Shown here piece by piece: positions 38,601-50,600 of a DNA stretch of 64,000 nucleotides. Within the stretch, counting starts at the first letter, position 1, and the number at the start of each line of letters is the position of its first letter. The stretch lies in NCBI GenBank assembly GCA_028023455.1, contig JAQFVV010000001.1:19587611-19651610 (forward strand), read 5' to 3'. A program made the translations under genes and the position numbers. The notes beneath the pieces were generated by a model. The model saw only the letters and a program-made list of their open reading frames with translations, had not been told where the DNA came from and did no database searches. This stretch comes from Epiperipatus broadwayi (taxonomy: Eukaryota; Onychophora; Udeonychophora; Euonychophora; Peripatidae).

Positions 38601-41600
38601 TTGATTATTTATTACATACATTTTTATATTAAACTAAATCAAAAATTATGATGAGTATCATTTATAAATAATGGAGAAAATAAACTACAAGCGAATGCTG
38701 AAAATTTGTCTTCTAATAAATAAAATTAATTTAATCCTTATTGATGTAAGAATTTGTCTGAAACGTTTTTAATATTAGCAAAAGAAAAGTTTTTTTTTAA
38801 TATTTATATTATTAAATATAGTTTTGATGTAGAACATCAGATTCAGCTACAAGTAATAATAATAAATATAAAAAATCTTTTCGTTCACTAATATTAGAAA
38901 CACTTCAGCTAAGTTTTTACAAACAACGAAAAGGATAATAAAGGGTATTAGTTGCTGATGTAAAAATAAATTTCAGAAATACGTTAAATTCCAACCTATT
39001 TTATTAACATTCCTTTCTTTTCACAGTAGCTAACATTACTTTTCAATTATTAAATTTAATTCTACACACACACGCAAACAGATATGAATATACACTATTC
39101 ATTTCTGAAATAAACACCATTTCATTTTATTAGTAAAATTTTCATTCAAATTATTCATTCAAATAATTTAATGTGAGATGATAAGTATTCAAATCCAAAG
39201 ATAACATACTTGATAAAATGTGAGGTATCTTCTTCTTCATCTAAGGTGAGTTTCATATTAGCCATGTTATACACACTTGGAAGATTTCTCTTTTTTTTAC
39301 CACTCTGCAGTATAATGAAAAAAAATAAAATAAAGAGATACTAATGCATTTAAATTCATAAGCTATACATTTTTCCTTAATTGCATATCTATATAGAAAT
39401 AAACTATTATAATTTCCATCAATTAACAAATGTCAACTCTTGAAACAATATCTGATAGATCAAAGTCCACAAAGTTACAAATGAAAAATAAATCTTCTTT
39501 TGTTAATTTTCCAGCCTTTTATGGATTATAGATTAAAACAGGAATAACTACAAAAATAAATATTAAATCAGCCAAGATATTTTAGCAATTTCATTTAAAT
39601 CAGCTTTTATTTAAATTTATAATGCAGAGTTAATTTCTACTCATTTTAATAACCTTGCAAACTATATATATATATATCATACATGATATGTAAGAGTACG
39701 TTCTACCAGAATATCTAGACAATTGTCAACTATTATGGTAATAAATGTTAACAATATTTGTTATTTTGCTGAGCCAGAATCTTTTACAGCATAACTTTGT
39801 CAAATCAAGACTACAATAAAACATGAGCACATGCATATAAACATAAACCAAACCAGTCACTGATTACCATGAATGTTTATAACTGTAAATGGACTTAGAG
39901 ATTGGCTTTCATTATAATAAAGTACCACTTCTTATTGAGAGCAATGTTACTGGCTATTATATTATATTTATGGAGGTTCTTTTATATTTTTATGATTATT
40001 TTCTAAACAAAAAATTATGAGAACAAATTTCATCATTCCTTTAAATCTGCCAACGCTAAGATTATTTGTTTAGAAAATAATCTTAAAATATGTAAAACAA
40101 TAGAAGCTTGACTCAGAATTAATATAAAAACTCTTAATGACATAGCCAATCACTAGATCAATTTACAGTTATACATATGCAAATATCTATGGTAATCAGC
40201 AACTAGTCTGATTTATGTTTATATGTATGTGGATATGTTAATGCATGTGTTTATATGCATGTGACTATTCTAATATAAATGCTAATGTGCAGTCTTGCTT
40301 TAATAAAGATATACTGTATCAAAAGCCTGGCTCAGCAAAATACTAAATATTCTTAAAATGTATTAACATAATAATTGACAATTGTCTACATACACTGATA
40401 GAATATAATCTTATATGTAGGTGCATATAAGAAAATAAAAGTTATCATGAGTGAAGATGTGACTGAACTTTTCTGGTTCTTCCATGTATGTGGTTACTTG
40501 TTGTTATTATTATTATTAGAAGGGATTTGAACTCAGATTTTCAAATTCCTCAAAGCTTTCCATTCCATGGGAGTTTGAAAGTCTGAGTTCAAATCCCTTT
40601 CAATTACATTAAGTTCAGTATAGACAATATACTTGTATTTAAATATTATTATAACAATGACAATTTTGAAAGTTATTTACCTTCATGATCTTTCTAATAT
40701 GAATGTCTCAGTACCTGTTGCCAGAGATATTCCTTTAGGATACATAATTGCATTCACTTTTATACATATATAAACAACATTTGGTTTCATTAGTTTAATA
40801 ATACTGTATTATATTGTACATATTTATGCACAATATGAACTATAAACTATCATGCACCCAAACCTAAACTATTTCAATTTAGATAAGGATTTGCACGACC
40901 AGAAATTAAGGTCATAATGTTTAGATAAATTTAAATTTTAAAGTAAAATTTTTTTAAAAAAAAAAAAAATATACTTCACAATTTTATGAGCAGAAAATAA
41001 ATATAAAGTAAGTAATGTAAAAATCTACTTTATTCCTCTAGAAATAATATAAATTAATAATAAATAAAAGAAGTAAATGAATTAACATGTACATCAATAG
41101 AAAAAAACAGAGAGATAGAGACTTGATTTGAAAAACAGATTTAATTACAAATACTGGATATCAGAAATCAGAAAAATTATGAAATATCTGACTACCATTT
41201 ATTGTAAATAACACATACTCATAATGCACATTATAAAATAAATTATATCGGATATTTATATAAATTATATAATTATTGCAGTGTGTGACATTGATCTATG
41301 ATATAAGAATACAATCTATTTGTTTTCATGCTATATATTTGTATAATTTATTATTTTCAGTAGTCTGTTACTAAATTATAAATTAATATTTCTTAAAACA
41401 GATTAAATTAAGTTGAAGATTATCTTCCATTGATGTTTTTATTGTTACATTATTATACTATAGATTTTTCCAAGTGTAAACAACATTCATAGTTTGAAAT
41501 AAATTATATCTTATTTAAATAGATTATATAAAGGTGTTATAATTATAGTTATTGTCAAAATATCGGTGATATAAGTTGATCAAGATGAAAGGATGTATCT

Positions 41601-44600
41601 CATTTATCCTATACAACCCCCCCCCCTACTGATGAGATATGTATATTATTTAACAATTTGTGAACATTTCATTATAAACAACATAAAATTTATAAATCAA
41701 ATGTTTTTATTATCATAGTTTGAAGTCAACATTGAAAATATTTATTTCAAAGCAGATACATTAAATAATTGGAGATCATTTTTAATATTATTCCAAATTA
41801 TTCAGACTTTTCACCAGATTTAAATTTCATTCTAAGTGTAGGGGAACTACTTGGCAATCATTAAATACAATCCTTTAATGATTTTTGAATTCAGATATGT
41901 TTACAGATGTATTAAAAAATTACAAGTAGCTTTTCTTCATTGAAATTATATTTAAAATTGCACTTTTTTAAAAAAAAAAAAAAAACGCAAACAAAATTCT
42001 TAAGAGATGATTGTTAAAGATCAGATAAAAACCTACCCTCATTCATAATAAGGATTTTTTTTTTATTCATGTAAAAAATAAGATGCTAAGAATTCGTTAT
42101 TATATTTATCTATTTGTGAATCAATGCTATAAAAAGAGTTTTTTATTTTTATTTTTTTATGTGTCAAAGCGTCAGCAGGGAAGCGAACCCCGGGTCAACT
42201 GCTTGTAAGACGGCTGTGCTAACCACTCGGCTACCAACGCTTGACAAATTTTTACTTCCATTAAAGACAACGAGTGCATTTTGTTCAGTCTATTTATAAA
42301 AGCATTGAAAAATTGTCTATTTTTAGCTTTGCTATTTATCTATTTGGTCATAAGTTTTAATTTGTTGAAAAATTTAATTCAGATTTCAAAAATGAAAAAG
42401 AAAATGAGAATGTCTAATTGATTTATTAGTCACAGATGTATCTGTCTTTAATTAAGTCAAGAAAAATGTAAAAACTTTCACATTATAAAATGTCTAAAAA
42501 ATGCATCAGTTTATTTAATTAAATAAATTTTAATATCAGATATTATGATTTGCTCAAAGAAATCTTGAAAAATTGATTCAAGAATTTGATAATATAAGAT
42601 AATAAAAAGAATATGTGGTAATAAAAAAGATTACTAAGTGCTCCTAATTTTCTGATATAAATATAAGAAAAGTTTTATTTCTTGCTAACTTAAAATAGCA
42701 AATCTATGATGGAATTTAACAATTCTACACTATCTGAATATTCCCAAATAAATGAAAAAAATTTCATGTATTCAATACATTAAATGCCAAATTTGCATCC
42801 TCAACTGATTGGGGACTTCAGTATGACATACAACAAATTTATAATGAAATGATTACCCCTACTGACTTTTCCATTTATGACAGGAGAAAGGTTTCTGCCA
42901 CAGAACTCTGTCTCACTTAATAATGGCAGATATTCATCAATGATTGACTTGGTGTTTTACTCACCAGTATTGCACCATATGATGAACTTATCATTGATAA
43001 ATACATCTTTTTCAGACCATGATGCAATCATAATAACTCTTAAAAATAATTTTATACACTAACCATTAATAACATCTAGTAAAACCATTAGAACTTCTGC
43101 CCAGTAACACAAATGATCATCTATTTTCAAAAATATACACACTACTATTCAAAATTAGAGACCTTGAAATGGATTCAGCTCAAACCTGGATACCATTTGT
43201 AAATATAATATCTTGTACAATAGATAGTGTAACAAGAAATCAACCAGCACCTTCAAAAATCCTGGCTATTGCAGATGACATTAATAAAAGAATCACATGG
43301 AGCTCTATGAGAGCAGAAGGAGGCAAAAATGTAATTACAATGAGAAGAGTATATTAAGCAGCATGTAAAACACTCACAGAATATATAGCAATATATTAGA
43401 TGGGCATTTAGTCAAGCACTAGTAAATAAAGTCCCCACAGCAATAAATATGAATAATGAAATCATTACAGGCAACAATATGATGCAACTACTATTATCAC
43501 ACTTTAAAACAAAATTACAAAAGGGATTAAAATTTATTCCCAAACATAACTTCTTGGGACTACCAGAAGATAATTTAAAATTTACACCTGAAGAATTTGT
43601 TGAAAGACTTGCAACAGTACCAAAATCATGCCATCCAGGGATACGTGGTATACCCATGTTTGCATATAATAATTTAAGCAAATTTACCTCAAAATATTTA
43701 GCAAATTTTTTAACAAAATAAATATATACTATTCAAGGACTCTATCCAATCTCTAGGGTGCTATTTATAAAAAAAAAAACAGGAAAACATATACACACAA
43801 ATCTCAGACTAATATCAATGAGTCCACTTGGCATTAAAGTATTAGAGTCAGTGATCAAGGAAAAAAATTAAACCCTAAATATTGTCACAATTCTTGAGAT
43901 TGCAGTTTTCAAAAAGGACTCTTCAAGATTCAATAAGAACTAATAAGAAATACAGTCCAGATGTAGTAAAGCTAGCCATAAAACCTGCATTTGACACAGT
44001 ACCAATTGATCTACTAATTGAAAAACTAATAAAAACATCAATACCAATTTCATTAATATACTTGATTATAAATCTACTTCCGAGGAGGAAAATACACATT
44101 AGCCTCAATGGGAAATAGTGACCATCTTTTAACCCTTTTTGTTCAATTCCACAAGTGACCTACTATTCACATTACACATCAATCCATTGATCAAAGCAAT
44201 AGAAAATGATTTAGTAGGAATATTCATATCAGAATTAAAAACAAATATTCCATGTATAGCATATAAGGATGATATATCTGTGTTTCTAATATTGAAAAAA
44301 CAAATTCCAAAATTAATAAAAATTCTCCAAAATTATACATAAAAATATAAGGTTGAATTCAATATGGAGAAATCAAGTGCACAGACAATATATACAGGAT
44401 GCTATCATGAAGATTATTTCAAAGAGACACAGAGCCTTTCCATTTTTCAAGCAACATGGAGATGCACATACAAATCCAAAGAGAACTAATAAAAAAAACT
44501 GAAAAAATAATCAATTCTCTTTCAAAATCTTACATGTCACTATATGGAGAAGTGGCACTTTTTAACCTTTTAGTGATGAATAGAGTTTCATACTACACCC

Positions 44601-47600
44601 CAATAATTATATATAGCAAAGCCTTCACATTAAAAATTGAGAGCTTATGTAGAAAACTATTGTGGAGGAAAAAGATGTCTACAATATTAATTAAATGAAT
44701 CCAAAATCCCTTAATGCAAAATGGATTAGGATTACATGCAATAAAAATATTTCAAATTCAGAAAACCATCTATTTAATTACATCATGCATAAGGCTATTT
44801 CCATACCTTGAAGTAATCCATAAAATCACATCAACAGATTAACCAGCACAAAACACTCTTTCAATCACATTGCTAAATATCACAAATTCAGTGATCTGGA
44901 CAAGGAAAACTAAGTATAGGTATTGGAAAATATACATATTTATCTATCCTACATCTTCAAATGACAATAATAAACTTTTTTTAAATATAAACAATTAACA
45001 AAAAAATTTAAATACTGGTCACTAGAACTGAAATACTATGACTTCCTACTTAAACTAAACATGCAAGCATGCATTATTGACATTAAATTTCATTATAAAA
45101 GGAACTGCATTAACATTGATGATGTGTGCAGGTTCTGTAAAAGACAAACAGAAACTCAGTCACATATATTTTTTTCTTATTCTACATTAGATAGTATTCA
45201 TGCTGGAATTCCCAATTTATTCAAAAATAGAAAGTATACTATACAAACACTCCTTCAATCCTATGCGAAAAGTAACTTTGCATACATTAGAGCCAATACA
45301 TTTACACTATTCTCACTATGGTGTACCAGATGTACATTTACATATAATACAAACACAAGAAGGCATCCAAATATCTTTTGAAACAAAATAGAAATAATAA
45401 GGCTAAGAGATAAAAAAAAAATCACCAAACACATCCACATCGTCGCTAATGCGACTATGCTCAAGTCTATAAAGAAAGGAGAAGAAAAATTGGACAAAGA
45501 AATCAAATAAAAACTTGGTGACATAAAATTATCATGCTATAAAAGACAGAGTTGAAGAATGGACACTTGAAATCTTTTAGTGTTGGACAATAATATATAT
45601 TTTTTGGTCTCTTTGTTATTAATATTTCTAAGGATAAAGGTATATATATATATATATATTTCTGTATAAATTTGTTTATATATGTTTTTCCCCCTCATGA
45701 TTCATCATGTAAACATCAAGTTGTTATGATAATATATGTACAAGTATTCCTGGTTTTGTAAAATTCTGTTTGTACAATTATTAAGCTCAATAAAGTTCCT
45801 TTTGAAACTACATGTTGCACACACACATGTATATTTATTTACTTATTTAAAAACACTTTATATGATTTGTTGCCTTCCATAAATTTTACCATTTAGAATC
45901 AACTCATGGAATCAAATGTTCCAAATAAGAGAGATTATTGTAGTTAAATCTCCCAATATATCATCATGAGAAACATGAATTTAGTTAGTTCTATTAACAA
46001 TGTTGAGTATCGTTCTTTGATAAAAGAAATATAAAAAAAATAAGGATAACATAAAAATCAAATAAATTTAATAAAAGCATTTATCTAAAAATTTGATTAG
46101 TTATTAGAAATAACCTGAATAGACCATAAAATTGTGTAAATTATTGCAATGTTACCATTTAAAATATTTATATTTTAGACAATATTTATAGTTGAGCCGT
46201 ATTTTATTTATTACAAACTAAACATGCATTCTATACAATCATACTTCTAAACATGTTTCTAACCAAATTATAAATAATGGTCTGTTGCTGCCATATCTTC
46301 TTTTTTATTGCTATATATATATATAGTGTCTTTATAAATATATGAGACCATTAATGGAGGTAGGATTCCACTTTATTGCTAAAAGTAGGTTGCCTTGATA
46401 ACAGTTTGAAATTCTTGATTGTTATCTATATTGGGATTGTCTAAGTATTGACTGGTTTCTAATGGTTACTTATAAATCCATTTAGTCTTGAATATTATTA
46501 TACCTATTATTTAAGTAATACTTTGGGTGCAATTTGAAAATTATAATTGCAATTTGTAATGTTCTAATTGACTATTTATTAGTCTGCATTCAGAACAGAT
46601 TATATTTACCTGTTTAAGGAGGTTTATTTAAACTTCTTCCAATCAATAATTTTAATATCTGTAGTCAAGTTGCAATTTTTAGTCTCTTTATAAATATATA
46701 AAGCCATTAATGGAGGTGGGATTCCACCTATATTGTTAAAAAGAGGTTGCCTTGACAACTGTTTGAAATTCTTGATTATTACATGTATTGGAATTGTCTA
46801 AGTATTGACTGGTTTCTAATGGTTATATATATATTATATTTAATGTTTTCACGGTTATATGTTGTAGATAAAATACTATTTTTGGGTACAAACCATGTAT
46901 TATTTTGCATTACAATCCGATATTTTGACGGACTAGCAATGCCATTATCAAGGTTAACTTGATATATATATATATATAATAGATTTTGGGTTAAACTGTA
47001 TATTAGTTGCATATATAAATAAAATAGTTTTTGTCTTAAACCATGTGTTATCAAGATTAACTTTTCAAAAAAAAAAAAAACATTCAATCTCAAATAGTAA
47101 TGAGATTAAAGTGAGATAAAGAATGAAATTGAGCATGAAGTATATTTTGAATAAGAATCTCATGATCAATCTCATTTTTTACCTCACACTCAATCTTGTT
47201 TCTATTTGAGATAAACAGTTTTTCTTTGAAATGTTAACATTGATAATGGTAGATGCTATTTTGTCAAAATGTTGGGAATTAATGAAAGCTAACATATGAT
47301 TTAACCCCAAAACTATTTTATTTACATCATATAATCACGAAAACATTAAATAAAAATATATAGATAAATGTAATAATTTTAGCTGTTAATATAGATGTAA
47401 ACTAATTAGTAAATGGGATTATCATTTATATATACAAATTTAAATCTACAACCAAGGTATGTGCAGCAACTAATCAGATGTGGTCCTGCAGGTTCAATAA
47501 AACAATAGGAAAGCTATCCAAAGTCCTTTTGATTAGAAGTAGATTGGACAGGTTTCTATTGTTTATTCAATTGACAATTAGTTTCTGTATATCTACACAT

Positions 47601-50600
47601 CTTGGCTGTGAATTTAGCTATGAATGGTGATTCCATTTACTAATTAATTTACACACACACATACAACTGGAATGGAAGTAACTGAATCTCCCACTAATAT
47701 AATGTAACCAACTTTCAACTGTGAAAATAGAATAATACCATCTATTTTTTCATAGTTAATTGACATTTACTCAGCTTGGTGAAGGATCAGTTAGTACCAT
47801 TCCAATTACATATAGTTAAACAATGAATATTTAGTGTTACATGTACATATATAATTACACTTTAATTTACAAATGTAAAACTTTCTACATTCATAACTTA
47901 ATGATCATTCCAACTCAGATGAAGATGATCTTTTTCTAGTTAAAATAAGCATGTGGATTTTCTCAATTTCATTTCTCTTTTTCCACATGCAATTTAACAG
48001 GTTCAAAATTTAAATCGAACCTAGGAATAATCTTTACCTTAATAAATAATTAATAATAATCATTAATGTATTTATCTAAAATGGTTGGTGTTAAAGTTGT
48101 GAGTGCAGAAAGTTTGCCACTTGTAAATCAAAGTATAATAATTTGGAATTAATAAATAGTGAACAAATACCAAGTGAAAGGTATCTGTTCACCATCCATT
48201 GCATCTTGGGATAATTTTTTTAGATGTCATTATTAACATGTTCCAGGAATATGTGATGGAATGGAAGTTTAAAGTAGTGGTCTTCAACCACCGGTCCACG
48301 GCCTGGTGCCGGGCCGTAGACGGGCCGTAGAAGTTTTTTGCTGGTCCGCGATAGACTGGCAAGAAAGTTTTAATAACAAAATAATAAGACTTTAAACTTT
48401 TAATTAATATAAACAATTTTTATTTATTTTTTTCATCGCACTTTTACCTGATTAAAAAAAAAGAAACAGAACAAAATCTAATCAGTCTTATATAAATTAA
48501 TTTGTTTTTCTAGTTATCACAGATGTTTATGAGGGGGGGGGGGGTAGAATTAAATTTTTTATTACTTTTCTAAAAAAATTCAAAATTAAAAAAAAAAAAG
48601 TTTTTTATTATACAAACTCCATATATATATAACTTCATCTAAGGCTAAGCTGTTTACATCTTTAAGAAAATTTATCTATAGACTTCTGCTGGTCCATGAA
48701 ACCTTATCCTTATTTTTGCCGGTCCGCGCGGAACCTTATCCTTATTTTTTCCGGTCCGCAGGTGTGAAAAGGTTGAAGACCACTGGTTTAAAGTATATCT
48801 AAATATATATAAATATGACAATTTCTAATTGATTTCAAATTTATAAAGAGTTTGACAACATAGTTTAGTTTCATAATTTAGAAGATCAATAAATATTTAA
48901 ATGCATATTCATATTTTATATACATTTTTTTATTCTTAAAACACAGTTTACACATTGTCTCATCAAATGGATATATGTATAAATTCAAAGACGATTTTAA
49001 TCTGGATATAATATATTAAACAATTAATTGTTATTAAATTTAATTGGTTATTAAATTTTTTAAAATAAATATGTCAGATGGCAATGAAAATTGCTAAGTA
49101 GACCTGAAGTTTCATTTGAAGTGCCAATAAGCAGAATATTTTGATTATATTATGTGATAATGTAATTCATTATTAAAATATATAATGATCAGAAAAGTTG
49201 GTGATAAATAAAAAAGAAAACAACCAGCAATGACAGGAATTCCACAATCAATAAATTAGAAAAGATTGAAATCAGAGTAGTTATATATTTATTACTCTAA
49301 AGTAATAGTCAATTATATATATTTAATCACCTTTATTTTATATAATATCATTAATTTAAATAATGATAATGAGATAAGTAAATAATAAGACAATATTTTG
49401 AGAAAAAATACTTTTGATTATTTAAACTTTAAACATTAACAATTATATTTATTCAGATGCATAACAGACAATGTTAGTGATTTCTCAAGCAGAACTATAA
49501 ATGATAAAGATGGAGAAAATAACTGAAAAAATGCAATAGTAACATTAATATTTATGAATGATGATAAAGAAGATATTAAAAAATACAGATATATTATATT
49601 TTGATTAGTTCTGTATACAATCTTTGTCAAGATAATTACAACTTGCCTATAGTAGATTTAGCACAATGAATTATATTCATATATTATGAGACATTTTAGA
49701 AAGGACCAATGAATATGAGCTGCCTTTAATGCTTAGGATTTGTAGATAATAAAAAGACATTTGATTTGATAAGCATTTTTATAGTGATTAAAGTTTGAAT
49801 CATAAAAAATTTATGTAGATCTAGTATTGTCATATTCTCAAAAAATATTTATCAAAATGTGACAGCAGTAATTAGAATACATAATTATATTAAAGATAAC
49901 AATATCAGGGAGGTTATGTGAAGAAGATTCTATATCCTCAAAACATTTTATAGCAGTTTGACAAAAAGTATTTTGTGCATTAAAATGGGAAACTAAATGA
50001 GTAAAAGTAATTAAAGATTTTGAGGATGATATGATTATTTTTGTAAATAATGCTTTAGAGCTTCAAAAAATGTTGCAATTTGTTATCAAATGTAAGTAAA
50101 ACAAATAGGACTAAAAATACATGCTTATTTAATAAGGCTTAAGGAATATTTAATGCATTTTCTTTAAAAAAAAAAAGTATAAATATCTTTGTCAGACTAA
50201 TAAAAAATGCTATTTGTATGATCTCACAATCTAACTATCTACTTATAGAACCGAATATTAATATTAATCGAATCTGATTCTAGAATACTAATCACTCTAA
50301 GAATTTGCAACAACAATGCCTTTTTATTCTAAAGCTGATTTGGAGATAATAAAAAAAAGATTCTCACTTTTTTCTGATGAACAAAAAAAATGCACAAATT
50401 ATGATAGAGATGAATTTTATTCTGAAATCTCATTCCTAAATGAATCTATATCATAACATAGTCAGTCAATGTCAGTAATTTATTTCAATTAACATTTTGG
50501 TGGACTGTGAATTCAAATTCATATATTATTAAATTGATATAGCATAAACAATATTTCACTTGGATAATAAAACTATAACACATGTCTGTATAATATATAT

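Larger units (their letters stand above)
17958..39209 (-). other. INTU: INTU intron, about 21.3 kb
   Basis: The donor is GTATGT after exon 39210-39304 and the acceptor is TTTTTTAG before exon 17768-17957. It contains two copies of an old ~3.5-kb duplication, an hAT element, a TTAA-type insertion, a promoter-like segment, a gag relic, a foldback element and a hammerhead-motif insertion. From 34200 to 39209 I see no classifiable element. The minus strand at about 34560-35470 has unusually long interrupted open frames but no recognised family, and 35500-39200 is AT-rich filler. Confidence 0.85.

Noticed and set aside
43412-43681. minus-strand frame within the LINE
   Set aside because: Antisense shadow of the LINE reverse-transcriptase frame at 43449-43721.
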